A stretch of 52,500 bases of DNA from Symbiodinium natans (lineage: Eukaryota > Sar > Dinophyceae > Suessiales > Symbiodiniaceae), in contig CAJNDS010002179.1 in the NCBI GenBank assembly GCA_905221605.1, positions 1,402,026 through 1,454,525 on the forward strand, written 5' to 3'. The stretch's first letter is position 1. The number at the start of each line of letters is the position of its first letter. Positions 30,973-41,523 of this stretch are shown here, one piece after another. Made by a program: the position numbers and the translations under genes. The notes beneath the pieces were generated by a model that searched no databases, was not told the origin of the DNA, and worked only from the letters and a program-made list of their open reading frames with translations.

Positions 30973-31398
30973 GTCATGATGAGTAAGAGAAGCCACCCTA
31001 AACCCCCAAGAAAATCCAGCTCCGTGCCATGTCCCTGACAAGCGTGTGGGGATGTGACAGGTCCAGGATGTGACGATGCGAGTCGGCAGCTGCCTTTCTG
31101 CAGTTCTGCAAGTGACGAGGCAAGGGAGCAGGGCTGAAAAGCTTTTATAACCCAAGTCCCAGAAAAAAAGACAAGGGGAGGAATCCATGCAGCTGAGAGG
31201 GCGCTTTGGGGAATCCTTATGATCTCACGGTTGCATCGTCCAACATTAGGGTTCCCTTGTCGTTTTGTTTTTAGGAGGAGTACAGTGGGGGCCGTGTGGC
31301 TGAATCCAGACTTCTGCCCCCACAACCACATGTCTTAATTTAATTCGTTCGCACCATGAATGTTCATGTCTTCCGAAAACTCCAAATAACCCTGATCC

Positions 31399-32292
31399 AT
31401 GAATCTCAACGCCAGGCGGCTGCAAGAAGTGCTCTCGTACACCTACGTGCCGTGGCTGGCAGTTTGGGTCGGGCTTGGATGGGTTTGTTCGTGCTTTGCA
31501 AGGTAAGGGAACCTCTTTGCGCTTGCTAGCCTCTTAAAAAAGCAACCTGTATGACTCTACGACATTTGTATTTCTAAACCCTAAACCCTAAACCCTAAAC
31601 CCTAAACCCTAAACCCTAAACCCTAAACCCTAAACCCTAAACCCTAAACCCTAAACCCTAAACCCTAATCCTAAACAATTATCATGTTTAAAGAAACCAA
31701 GTTCGCCCCGAGGTCATCGTCATTCCTCCCTTCGTGCCCAACAGGGAGACCGTGGCCCGAGCTGCGAGCGTGCAGCTGGAAGAGCGCCCCGGATATTTCA
31801 GGGGATTCAAAGGGCCCATGGGTATTGCTAACCTTGTTTGGGCTTCCTAAACCCTATAAGCCCTAAAACCCTAAATTGCCTTGCCGGCCGTGTGCGAGTG
31901 TGAGAGTCGAAAACCCTAAATTTTGACCCTAAACCCTAAACTAAACCCTGAACCCTTGCGGTTCGCCCCGCTCCGCAGGAGGGAGAAAAGAAACCCCCTA
32001 AACCCCTAAACCGTAAACCCCTACACCCCTAAACCCTAAATCTAGGGGAGCCGTGAAGTTGGGCATGTTTATGTCCTTGAGGACAAGAAGGGATGGGGGA
32101 CTTCTGTTGCCCTTCCCTCGTTCATTCTCCATACTCCTGCCGTGTCCTTGTCTGAAGAGAGAAGCAAAGAGAAGAGAACAGGAGACAAAAGAGGAAGAAG
32201 AGGATGGCATGGGAGAAGGATCTAGAAACAAGTACATGACACGACGAAACGAGGAAGTATAGGTAGAAGGAGAGCACTTGCAGTTGTTTTAC

Positions 32293-32329
<37 letters not shown>

Positions 32330-32836
32330 CTTGAAGGAAGAAGCCTTAGCTTCAAGGAATTTCAAGGAAGGAGAATGGGAGAGAGAGAGAGAGAGCGCCA
32401 GGGCTAGTTCCACAATATTCTCAAAACAAGAGAACCGAGAGTAGCAGAGTTTTCGCTCAGAAAGCATCAGCCCAACCGGCTTAGAGTTCCGCTGCAGAGG
32501 CATTGCGACGGATTGCCTGATGCCCTCCCGAGGGGATCACTGTGTTGCATGATTATGATATAATTGTATGGAATGATATATACTTGTAGATTATTATATA
32601 TAATTATATACAATTATATATAATTCTATATAAGCATATATAGTTATAGAAAATTTTATATATATAATTAGATATAGTTCACATGCTTAAACACAACGGC
32701 TGCTTCAGGGCACAGCACCAAGACAGTTCCTGCGGTCTTGCCCGACCGCCGACCCGCTAGGCTTCCCTTGGAGCAAGCAACGGAGCTGGTCAATCGGGAG
32801 ATCCAGAGGCATGCGCCGCTGGCCGCTCGCCCTTGA
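31399..32836 (+). CDS. Gene B: small three-exon gene, paralogue of gene A
   Basis: Proposed exons: 31399-31502 from ATG, 31694-31821 and 32727-32836 (TGA 32834-32836). All three join in one frame of about 113 codons. Exon 1 reads MNLNARRLQEVLSYTYVPWL then AVWVGLGWVCSCFAR, the second part being a hydrophobic helix that could be a signal anchor. Its donor is a perfect AG|GTAAGG. Exon 2 reads NQVRPEVIVIPPFVPNRETV, AARAASVQLEE-like helix and GYFRGFKGPM. Exon 3 reads LPLEQATELVNREIQRHAPL and ends LAARP. Gene A shares exons 2 and 3 and both intron phases. The introns hold a pure (CCCTAAA)n array (31576-31672) and CT and AT microsatellites (32300-32690). No known family is recognised; probably a small membrane-anchored, helical protein (inference). 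Confidence 0.62.
31576..31672. repeat. Interstitial telomere-like array in CCCTAAA orientation, in gene B intron 1
   Basis: About thirteen perfect units inside the proposed 31503-31693 intron. Confidence 0.88.
32294..32700. repeat. CT/GA and AT microsatellites in gene B intron 2
   Basis: (CT)n at about 32300-32326, (GA)n at about 32376-32395, and TATATAATTATATA-type repeats at about 32570-32680. Confidence 0.85.
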
Positions 32837-32993
32837 CAGAAATTTAGAGGTTTTGGGTTGTGGGCTTGAGGCGGGGCCCTAAACTTCCCGCTGTTGGCAT
32901 GCCCAGTGAAGTTGGGCTGGCATGGGCTCTGGGCCAAGCTTCCGCGCAAGCTCTAATGTAGCATGCGGGAGGTAACAACCTGTGTGCCACAAG

Positions 32994-33116
32994 GCAAATG
33001 CCACGGTGACTGTGCAAACCTTCCAGCTCAACGTGTTCACGACGCTCGGCATGCGGAATGCAAAGCGCCAATGCCAAGGTCTTGTACAGATTCCATGGTT
33101 CTGTGACGTTTTCTAA
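32994..33116 (+). CDS. Exon-like segment with N-glycosylation site
   Basis: After CCACAAG the frame reads ANATVTVQTFQLNVFTTLGM then RNAKRQCQ; a donor AAG|GTCTTG at 33078 or the stop TAA 33114-33116 ends it. NAT is a possible N-glycosylation site, fitting an extracellular segment. It lies 225 bp before the stalk and membrane exon at 33341, but the phase with that exon does not fit directly. Confidence 0.42.
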   Translation, partial: ANATVTVQTFQLNVFTTLGMRNAKRQCQGLVQIPWFCDVF

Positions 33117-33340
33117 AGCCACGTGTCCTGTAATCCTTTGAAGGCTAGTTCAGCGCAAAGCCTGTCACATCTTCCAATTCGTTTTCGGTGTAGTCCGAGA
33201 ATGTCTCGTCTCCCGGGGCCGCATTTGTCCGACTTAAGTTGTGGCGCTTGCAAGTTGCAAGCGCCTCAGGCAAGTCCGCGGTACTGCGTTTTGCATCGTC
33301 TTAGCAGCTGGAAGTTTTGGGCTTCGGGCCTTGCGCTCAG

Positions 33341-33500
33341 GACAACAGTGACCGTGACCAGCACTACTGCTACTACCAGCACCATTACGACACCCGCCGA
33401 GCCAGCTGCTTCTGTGCCGGTGGACGTCATCATCGCCGCGGTGATCGTGCTGATTTGCCTGTGCGCACTGTGCTTTGTGCTGCTGCCCGGCACAATTAGG
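33341..33500 (+). CDS. Exon with Thr-rich stalk and transmembrane helix
   Basis: The acceptor TTGCGCTCAG (33331-33340) precedes a frame reading TTVTVTSTTATTSTITTPAE, PAASVPVDVIIAAVIVLIC and LCALCFVLLPGTI, ending AGG|GTTTAGGG at the start of an array. The layout is a short O-glycosylation-type stalk followed by a 21-residue membrane span, as in type I surface mucins. The exon at 6122 has a similar Cys-rich span. It could anchor one of the Ser/Thr-rich proteins of this locus (inference). Confidence 0.58.
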
Positions 33501-33538
33501 GTTTAGGGTTTAGGGTTTAGGGTTTAGGGTTTAGGGTT
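33501..33538. repeat. Interstitial telomere-like array starting at a splice donor
   Basis: Five TTTAGGG units whose first GT coincides with the donor of the membrane exon. Confidence 0.8.
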
Positions 33539-34764
33539 GAAAGTCTCAATTATCCATAGCCCCTTTTGCCCGTGACATCGGGACCTGCCTCAGTGTGGTT
33601 TCGTGTGGTTTGGGAACCCTAAACCCTAAACCCTAGAACAAGAGAAGAGACCCCTTTTGCTTCATGGGCCACCACTTGCCCTAAACCCAAAACCCTGAGG
33701 CCTTACTGGCCCTGTTTTCCCAAGAATCCTAGGGATGGGTGAAGCAGCAACCTGCACAGGGTTTAGGGTTTGGGGCTGTTCAGGTATAACCCACACACTA
33801 TACCCTATACCCTATACCCTAAACCCTACACCCTAAACCCTAAACCCTAAACCGAATGGGTCTAGGCTCTACCGGCGGCACCTGAGACGCCGGGCGCGGT
33901 CCCCAAGCCAAGTGACGCAGAGGGTGTGATCTAACTCTCGTGCCCTTTGGGCATGGAGTTGAGGGTTTGTAGGGTTTGTAGGGTTTAGGGTTTAGGGAAA
34001 GTTGTTCAGGGCTCCGGAATCTAGGTGCAGACAAGAAGCTGTGACCAAGATTTGGACAGAACACTCAACTGTCAAGGGTAACCAATTTGCAGAATCATGC
34101 GATCTTCTTGGAAGTCGTGGTTGCTCCATCATTTCCATCTTTAAGGTAGTAGTGACTTAGTAGTGATTGTGAAGGGCTTGCTGCAAAAGCAGGAGACTCG
34201 CGATGATTCTCCCCCAGCGTTGGAGGCGGCGAGGGCCGAAAGAACCTAACTAGGGGGGTTAGGGGGTTTAGGTTTGGATGTTCCCCCTAAAAAAACAGTC
34301 CTGGATAGGGAATCGTACTAGGGGGTACTCTACTCCCTATTGAGGACTGTCAGTATAAGGGGGAAGGGCTGATGAGGTAGGATTCCTCTGAGCATTTAGG
34401 CTTGGGGCTTTGGGGAACTTGCGAATGGGTCCAACCTGAAGCCAAAAAACGACTGCGCGGTCTCCTCTCAGGTTGCATGGAACGTACTAGGGTTTACGGG
34501 TTTAGGGCTTAGGATGAAGGGTTTAGGGTTTAGGGTTTAGGGTTTAGGACCTTATAAACCCTAAACCCTAACCCTGAATACTATAGTGAAGCCAGGCCAA
34601 TCCAAGCCCCGGCTACGAATTGCGGCGCCGTTGAATGCGCCTGCGGGGCCCCTGTTCCTCGAGCTTTCATGGAATCGGGGCCCCGCGAAACACTAAGCCC
34701 TTCGAAGCCCTTACCCCATGAGGTTTAGGGTTTACTGGTAGGGTTTAGGGCTTAGAGGGCTTAG
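33539..34764. other. Spacer with degenerate arrays and a family I element
   Basis: CCCTATACC and CCCTAAA repeats at about 33800-33852; TTTAGGG at about 34517-34548. No convincing exon. Confidence 0.5.
34275..34367. mobile_element. Family I inverted-repeat element
   Basis: The left arm TGGATGTTCCCCCTAAAAAA then ACAGTCC; the right arm GGACTGTCAGTATAAGGGGG. The right end is incomplete. Confidence 0.6.
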
Positions 34765-34860
34765 GGGTTTCTAAACACTGGCTTTTGCTGTCTGGAGGAG
34801 CCAGAGGCAGAGAAGGAGCTCGACGCCGAAATGGTCGAGGAAGTGGAGGCAGAGACTTAA
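34765..34860 (+). CDS. C-terminal acidic exon
   Basis: After TTAG the frame reads TGFCCLEEPEAEKELDAEMV then EEVEAET and stops at TAA 34858-34860. A strongly acidic tail. The gene it belongs to is not established. Confidence 0.45.
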   Translation, partial: GFLNTGFCCLEEPEAEKELDAEMVEEVEAET

Positions 34861-35007
34861 TAACCTTAATTCCAAGACTCAAAGTACGATGATCCTTAAA
34901 TGTTGCAACCTCTCAAATGAGTAGCCTACAGAACCATACCTTCCAAGCGTCCCAAAACCCCGAAAGGACCCTAAAACGCCCGAAAGACCCTCTTTCAAGC
35001 TTATTAA

Positions 35008-35046
35008 CCCCCCCCCCCCCCCCCCCAAAAAAAAAAAAAAAAAAAA
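35008..35046. repeat. C19A20 homopolymer junction
   Basis: A run of 19 C followed by 20 A, preceded by GCTTATTAA. On the minus strand this is T20G19, like the T-G junctions at 40301, 44983 and 49527. Confidence 0.9.
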
Positions 35047-35069
35047 CGCCCGCGACCTGGCCCCGCCCA

Positions 35070-35221
35070 CTTGGAGCTTCATGGGTAGTTATAAGTAGGG
35101 TTATAAGTACCCTAAATGGAGTTACAAGTGTAGTTACCATGTTTGTAAGTCTACTTATAAGTACCCTAAACCCTAAACCCTAAACCCTAAACCCTAAACC
35201 CTAAACCCATGAACCTCCAAG
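35070..35221. mobile_element. Family II inverted-repeat element, best-preserved copy
   Basis: Ends CTTGGAGCTTCATGGG and CCCATGAACCTCCAAG are inverted repeats with one mismatch. The interior repeats TTATAAGTAGGG and its complement, and a (CCCTAAA) array has expanded near the right end. It lies three bases before an exon acceptor. Confidence 0.7.
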
Positions 35222-35224
35222 CAG

Positions 35225-35292
35225 GTGTTCTTTGGTGATGAAGTCGGGCAGATCGCCCAGACACTCGAGGCGCACGCGGTCTGGAGCAAAAG
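35225..35292 (+). CDS. Internal exon-like segment
   Basis: Bounded by CAAGCAG and AAAAG|GTTTCT. The frame reads VFFGDEVGQIAQTLEAHAVW then SK. Good codon character; the acceptor is supplied three bases after the family II element. No recognised family. Confidence 0.5.
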
Positions 35293-36075
35293 GTTTCTAG
35301 GGCTTAGGGTTTAGGGATTGGGGGTTTAGGGTTTAGGGTTTAGGGTTTAGGGTTTAGGGTTTAGGGTTTAGGGATTGGGGGTTTCGGGTCAGTTTCTAGG
35401 GCTTAGGGTTTAGGGATTGGGGGTTTCGGGTCAGGGTTTGGGGCTTATAGGAAAAGGGTTTAGGATTTGTAGGGCTTATGGGGCTTGTGGGGCTTCTTGA
35501 GGGTTTTGTTGGGGGGGGTTTATAGGGGCTTATATGGTTAGAGGGCTTAGGATGTAGGGCAAGTGGGGGGGGGGGGGGGTTGCTCGTTTAGAATGCGCCC
35601 CCTGTGAAGGTTCGTCTGTTATGGGATACAAGTCACCCACATTGAGAGCACACTACCTGTCTATGCCTATGTTTTGTGCAAGAATGCCTTAAAGAAGGAC
35701 CCGAGGTTAACACCCGACACATGGGTTCAGGCTTCTCCGTCAGCTTGTCCCCAACAAGTCAAACGTCCGAAGCCCTCTCCTAACTGCGCTGCAGTGTGAG
35801 GGCATGAGCCCTACACCCCAATAACAACTGACCCTGCCGAAGGGAATCCATCCGATAAAATTGGCCTGACATCCCCTATATTCCCTTAGAAGAGGGTGTT
35901 AAAATGAAACCCCTAGACCTCTGTAGAAACCCCAAACCCTAAACCCTAAACCCTGTATTGGAGAACAGGTCGAGCTGGGAGTCGGAGAGATGGAGGCCTG
36001 CATCTTGTGACCCTCCGCCCGGCCTCAAGCGTTTAGGGTTTAGGGTTGAGGATTGGGGGTTGGGGGTTGGGGGTA
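35293..36075. other. Spacer with degenerate arrays
   Basis: TTTAGGG at about 35324-35373 with the phrase GGGATTGGGGGTTTCGGGTC repeated nearby. No exon. Confidence 0.55.
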
Positions 36076-36246
36076 GGGTTTAGGGTTTAGGGTTTAGGGT
36101 TTAGGGTTTAGGGTTTAGGGTTTAGGGTTTAGGGTTTAGGGTTTAGGGTTTAGGGTTTAGGGTTTAGGGTTTAGGGTTTAGGGTTTAGGGTTTAGGGTTT
36201 AGGGTTTAGGGTTTAGGGTTTAGGGTTTAGGGTTTAGGGTTTAGGG
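36076..36246. repeat. Longest perfect telomere-like array (TTTAGGG)n
   Basis: About 24 uninterrupted TTTAGGG units. Unique DNA continues on both sides, so it is internal, not a chromosome end. Confidence 0.92.
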
Positions 36247-36584
36247 TGTGCCAAGCCTGACGCGCGGCTGCTTGTTGCCCGCCCGACCCTCCCGGTGTTC
36301 GTTGTGTAATCAATTTTTCTTTTTTTCTTTTTCTTACCCCCTTCTCTGAATTACAAGCACGTCGCGCGGAAGTTGAGTTGTAGCCGAAGGATGCAACTCA
36401 ACTTGCGCGCAGATGTTTAAGAAACAAAAATTGGAGAAACCGGAGGGAAGTTTTCCCGCCAAAACAAAAGATTGTGGGTCCCTCGGAGCAGGGTCCGGGT
36501 TTTACGTGAGACTACCTGGCTGCCGCCAGCAAAACAAAGCCGCCGCTTCCTTTCAGAAGAGACCAACATGCACGCTCTTGATCC

Positions 36585-37400
36585 CGAAACTGTCCGGGAG
36601 GAGCCCAAAAAGGCCCCGAAACTGTCCGGGAGGAGCAGAAACTGTCCGGGAGGAGCCCAAAAGGGCTGAGAAACTGTCTGGGAGGAGCCTAAAGGCTTAA
36701 AAAGGCTTCCAGAGGCACCAAAACCCGAAAAGGCTCCGAAACTGTCCGGAAGGAACCCAAAAAGGCTTAGAAACTGTGCGGGAGGAGCAAAAAAGCGAGG
36801 AGCCCAAAAAAGGTCAGAAACCGTCCGGGAGGAGCCCAAAAAAGCTCAGAAACGAGGAGCCGACAGAAACGCGAAATTGTCCGGAAGGAGCCCGAAAAAC
36901 CAAAAAGGCTCGGAAACTGTCCGGGCCCAAAAAGCTCAGAAATTGTCCGGGAGGAGCTTAAAAAGGTCCGTGAGCCCAAAAAAGTGCAGAAAATTGTCCG
37001 GGAGGAGCCCAAAAAAAAGGCGTTCAAAAAGGCCCCAAAACCCAAAAAGGCTCGAAAACTGTCCGGGAGGAGCCCAGAAAGGCCCAGAAACTGTCCGGGA
37101 GGAGCCCAAAAAAACTCAGAAACTGGAAGGATTTAAAAAGGCTCAGAAACTGTCCGGGAGCCCAAACAAGCACGAAACTGTCCAAGAGGAGCCCAAAAAG
37201 GCCCAGAAATTGTCCGGGAGGATTTGAGCAAGGGGGTCTCCGAATGCTAAATTGCTTTGAACACGAAACTGTCCAGGAGGAGCCCAAAAAGGCCCAGAAT
37301 CTGTCCGGGAGGAGCACCAAAATGCTCAGAAACTGTCTGGGAAGAGCCCAAAAAAGCTCAGAAACTGTCCGGGAGGAGCCTGCAGGAATTGTCCGAGAGG
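36585..37400. repeat. Tandem repeat of about 30 bp
   Basis: More than 25 diverged units built around GAAACTGTCCGGGAGGAGCC followed by CAAAAAGGC. Lengths vary by a few bases, so no frame is kept; open frames here are by-products. A fragment of the 400-bp unit (GGGGGTCTCCGAATGCTAAA) is embedded at about 37231. Confidence 0.88.
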
Positions 37401-37403
37401 AGC

Positions 37404-38900
37404 AAGGCTCGGTTTTGGTCAAATTCCAGAAAACGAGAACCCACCCAGCACCGTCGATTTCAGTACTAAAAAATCGCATTTTTAACTGGGACCCGGGCCG
37501 ATCCTGGGGTTGTCCTCATTTGGGGTGCTTTTGGCTGAAACCGGTGAAGGCTCGGTTTTGGTCAAAAATCCAGAAAACGAGAACCCACCCAGAACCGTCG
37601 ATTTCAATACTAAAAAATCGCATTTTTAACTAGGGCCCGGGCCGATCCTGGGGTCCCCCTCATTTGGGGTGTTTTTGGAAGCAAACTTTCCCCTTCAAGG
37701 GGGGGTCGGAGTTATGAGCAGGGGGGGTCTCCGAATACTAAATTGCTTTGAAAATGGGATAACACGACCCCCCCTTGACCAAAATTAGGCCGTGAAAAGG
37801 TCGCAGGGGTCCGGGTGACCCCTTTGGGGGGCATCTAAAATGCTCCCAAGCAGCTTGAAAAGCTATCGAAAAGGCTCTGGTGGCTTCAAAAAGCTCTGGG
37901 AAACTCTGGGAAGCTTGGAAAAGCCTTGAAAAACTTGAAACCCTGAAACCGGTGAAGGCTCGGTTTTAGAGCCCGCCCAGAACCGTCGATTTCAGTACTA
38001 AAAAAATCGCACTTTTAACTGGGACCCGGGCCGATCTTGGGGGTGCCCCTCATTTGGGGTGTTTTTGGAAGCAAACTTTCCCCTTCAAGGGGGGGTCGGA
38101 GTTATGAGCAAGGGGGGTCTCCGAATACTAAATTGCTTTGAAAATGGGATAACACGACCCCCCCTTGACCAAAATTAGGCCGTGAAAAGGTCGCAGGGGT
38201 CCGGGTGACCCCTTTGGGGGGCATCTAAAATGCTCCCAAGCAGCTTGAAAAGCTATCGAAAGGGCTCTGGTGGCTTCAAAAAGCTCTGGGAAACTCTGGG
38301 AAGCTTGGAAAAGCCTTGAAGAGCCTTGAAAAACTTGAAACCCTGAAACCGGTGAAGGGTCGCTTGACCAAAATTAGGCTGTGAAAAGGTCGCGGGGGTC
38401 CGGGTGACCCTTAGGAGCCCCTAAAAGGCTCCGAAGCAGCTTGAAAAGCTATCGAAAAGGCTCTGGTGGCTTCAAAAAGCCCTGGGAAGCTGTGGGAAGC
38501 TTGGAAAAGGTTTGAAGAGCCTTGAAAAACTTGAAACCCTGAAACCGGTGAAGGCTCGGTTTTAGAGCCCGCCCAGAACCGTCGATTTCAGCACTAAAAA
38601 ATCGCACTTTTAACTGGGACCCGGGCCGATCCTGGGGTCCCCCTCATTTGGGGTGTTTTTGGAGGCAAACTTTCCCCTTCAAGGGGGGGTCGGAGTTTTG
38701 AGCAAGGGGGGTCTCCGAATACTAAATTGCTTTGAAAATGGAAAAATACGACCCCCCCTTGACCAAAATTAGGCTGTGAAAAGGTCGCGGGGGTCCGGGT
38801 GACCCTTGGGAGCCCCTAAAAGGCTCCGAAGCAGCTTGAAAAGCTCTCGAAGAGGCTCTGGGGGCTTCAAAAAAGCCCTGGGAAGCTCCGGGAAGCTTGT
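37404..38900. repeat. Satellite with units of about 400 bp
   Basis: Units begin at CCGGTGAAGG: 37541, 37949, 38349 and 38545, giving 408, 400 and 196 bp, then a partial last unit. The 196-bp unit lacks the first half. A truncated unit precedes at about 37404. Conserved parts include CCGTCGATTTCAGTACTAAA and GGTCCGGGTGACCC. Each full unit holds an inverted pair CAAGGGGGGGTCG and CGACCCCCCCTTG. Confidence 0.9.
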
Positions 38901-39103
38901 AGGCTCGAATTTAGGATTTAGGATTTCATGCCGGGTATGGGGTTGAAGTTTACAGGTCTGACCTTTATTAGTCCCAGTACGGGGGCTTGCCGAGGAGGAG
39001 AGGCTGCAGAGGCTTTACCCTCTGCAGTGGTGTGTCTTGACGGCTCCTGATCGTCGCGAGGCCGCTTCGCGACTAGGTCGCGCTCGCGGCCAAGACTTTA
39101 GGG

Positions 39104-39186
39104 TTTAGGGTTTAGGGTTTAGGGTTTAGGGTTTAGGGTTTAGGGTTTAGGGTTTAGGGTTTAGGGTTTAGGGTTTAGGGTTTAGG
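39104..39186. repeat. Interstitial telomere-like array (TTTAGGG)n
   Basis: About twelve perfect units. Confidence 0.88.
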
Positions 39187-39331
39187 TCTGCCCCCACTTC
39201 TCTACCCGACACTGCCCTAGGGGTTCAGGGCATCATGCCTTTCATGTCTGGTAATGTTAAGCGAGCAGAGTGGTCAGAGCAGTCGGACCGTATACCCTAG
39301 ACCGCATGTTCGATCTTCTAGATGCCTAACC

Positions 39332-39432
39332 TTGGGATGTTCCCCCGTGCACTAGCAGTCCTTATTCGACATTGTAGTGCTCCTATTATACTCCCGAAAA
39401 AGGAGCTGTTAGTATAAGGGGGAACATCCCAA
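39332..39432. mobile_element. Family I inverted-repeat element, intact ends
   Basis: Ends TTGGGATGTTCCCCC and GGGGGAACATCCCAA are perfect inverted repeats; AGCAGTCC and GAGCTGTTAG continue the pairing. About 100 bp, no coding capacity. Confidence 0.75.
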
Positions 39433-39681
39433 CCTTAAACCCCCTACCGGGAGATCGAAACAGGTGATGACGGAACATGGCGAGCAGGGGCAGCTGGGAT
39501 CGCAAAGAATTGAGTCTGAGGGGATTTGGAAGGTTCATGGCTTTGGGATGCTAGGGGCTTGATGGGTTTAGGGGTTCATGTTTTTGAGTGGGGTTCGTCG
39601 GTTAGTTCATGGCAATTTTCGCCACGTCGGGCTTTGCACAGGAGATCTGGGGAGGCGTGGCGGTAAGCTGTTGCTCCTGTA

Positions 39682-39784
39682 CTCGGAGGTTCATGGGTAG
39701 TTCTGAGTAGGGTATTAAAAGTATGGTAACCATACTTATAGCCCCATTTAGGGCAGTTAGGGTACTTATAACCCTAGACCCTAA
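39682..39784. mobile_element. Family II inverted-repeat element, right end lost
   Basis: Starts CTCGGAGGTTCATGGGTAGT and carries the interior phrases GGTAACCATACTTATA and GGGTACTTATAACCCTA. Confidence 0.55.
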
Positions 39785-39889
39785 AGTCTGGGGGGCGGAA
39801 AGAAACAACCCTAAACCCTAAACCTTACAACTTAGGCAGGTGGCAAATAGCTTAGGAGGGAAAAAGACATTATAACTGCCCGAATGAAC

Positions 39890-39998
39890 CGGAGGTTCAT
39901 GTGTAGCCCATTTAGGGTACTTCTAAGTCTTGATCCTAAAGCCTAAACCCTAAACCCTAAAACCCTAAGCCTTACTACCACCCGAATGAACCTCCAAG
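39890..39998. mobile_element. Family II inverted-repeat element
   Basis: Starts CGGAGGTTCATGTGTAGCCC and ends GAATGAACCTCCAAG. CCCGAATGAACC stands both before the left end and in the right end. Confidence 0.6.
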
Positions 39999-40471
39999 TA
40001 TGCTAGGGCCCTGCTTCACAGAACCGTCATCCTAAAGGGGCCCGATGATCTTGAGGGCGTGGAGGGTTTGGGGTTTAGGGGGCCTATGCTGAAATCGTGA
40101 AGGCCGTTGAGGGTGTAGAGTTTATCGAGCTTCAGGGTAAAAGGGTAAAACGGCTGAGGGTTGAGTATTTAGAATTTCGGGCTTTGGGTAAAAGGTGGAC
40201 CTTTGGGCAGCGGGAGGGGGGAGGGGCGAGGGGGGAGGAAGTGGTCAAAAAAAAGATTCGGAGAGTCACCTGCTCAGCACCGAAGGGCTTTCGGTGGTTT
40301 TTTTTTTTTTTTTGGGGGGGGGGGGCTTCTGGGATGGTGTAGCGTATGTCGTATGTGTAGGGTAAGGGTTTAGTGTTTGGGGTTTAGGGTTTAGGGCTTG
40401 GGAACCACAGCCGAATACTCGGTCGGGACGGGGGTTCTCGGTGCAGAAAGGAACCTTTTGAGTAACTTTAG

Positions 40472-40593
40472 CTTGGCAGCCCATGTTCTTTTGGTTTTGG
40501 GTTCTCTTGTAAAAGTAACCAACCCAACACCCTAAACCCGAAACCCCAAACCCAGTGGTGCCCTTACTAGAGTAGGGCTCCTGGGCTACCAAG
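40472..40593. mobile_element. Family IV inverted-repeat element with TTAG duplication
   Basis: Ends CTTGGCAGCCCA and TGGGCTACCAAG are inverted repeats; TTAG flanks both sides (40468-40471 and 40594-40597). The interior GGGTTCTCTTGTAAAAGTAA matches the copy in the mucin-like frame at 25036. A CCCTAAACCC run lies inside. Confidence 0.72.
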
Positions 40594-41523
40594 TTAGTAG
40601 GTGCCCACAGTAGCTTCGCAAAGCAATGCAACCTCCTCAGCGCTGCTAGGCACTTGCCTGAAACCTAAAAAAACCGAAACCTGAAACCTGCAATCGTGAC
40701 GGAACCCTACGAAATACTGCAAGTAAGCCCTTTCCAACTCCATGGAAGATGACAAGAAGGCTTTTCGGGCTATAATGATCCCAATCTTGTCCCCTTATAG
40801 CCACATACAGAAATATGGCAAGTACAGACTACACCAAGCATCTACAAATAGCTTGTCTAGTATCCTATAAACCCGGATTGAGCCCCCATGGACCCCAAGG
40901 AGCTCGCCCACAACGCCTCAGCGAAAATTGATGAGCATGCTTCCGATCTTTGACAACTGCGATGTGGCTCCCTGGCTGGGGATTCAGGGTTTAGGGTTTT
41001 TTGGGATTTCGGAATCCCTGTATCCACCGTGCCCGGAACACTCGAGCTGCATGTACTTCAACCCCAAACACTGAGTTGTTAATTCGACACCTTGAACTCC
41101 ACAATTGGGCCTTGAGAAACCCCGAATGTGAGCGACCCTCCCAAGCCAAGCCCCACCAGCTACCGCCCAGGTCGCGGCCCCTGACGTGATGCCTCCCTCT
41201 GTCCGATCGCCAAAGACAGAACCGCCACTGCCCCGTGGCCGTCATACAGGGTTTGGGTTTAGGGTGCCTAAACCGTGAGACCTGAACCCTTTAGAAATGG
41301 GGTTTTCCAAACATGGGGATCCCCTAAGATTCCCCTAGAAAAAGACCCCAACAAAGTAGCCCTAATTGCGGAAACCCCCAAATAGTGCCCTGCAGGCAGT
41401 GCTGTGCCTGTACAACCGCACGCGCCCTGTCTGACAGCTGTGGGATGGCAAGCGGAGTTAGCTCGCTGAGCTACGGGGCTTTGGAAAGAGAGTTCCAATA
41501 AAGAAGCAATGTTATGTGGTGAG

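Noticed and set aside
30828-31331. Minus-strand frame of 167 codons
   Set aside because: It overlaps the plus-strand exon at 30823-30972, which has a good acceptor and better codon character; no splice context on the minus strand.
36076-36246. Chromosome end
   Set aside because: The array is flanked by unique DNA on both sides and similar arrays occur in both orientations throughout, so they are internal.
36585-37400. CRISPR array
   Set aside because: Repeats are contiguous and diverged with no unique spacers of constant length, and the genome is eukaryotic.
36413-37633. Overlapping frames of 90-150 codons on both strands
   Set aside because: They follow the 30-bp tandem repeat, whose unit length is not a constant multiple of three; frames shift between units.
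39250-39325. tRNA-like sequence (GAGCAGAGTGGTC ... TGTTCGATC)
   Set aside because: It resembles internal promoter boxes, but the T-arm and acceptor stem do not pair, so it is not a functional tRNA gene. A tRNA-derived SINE relic remains possible.
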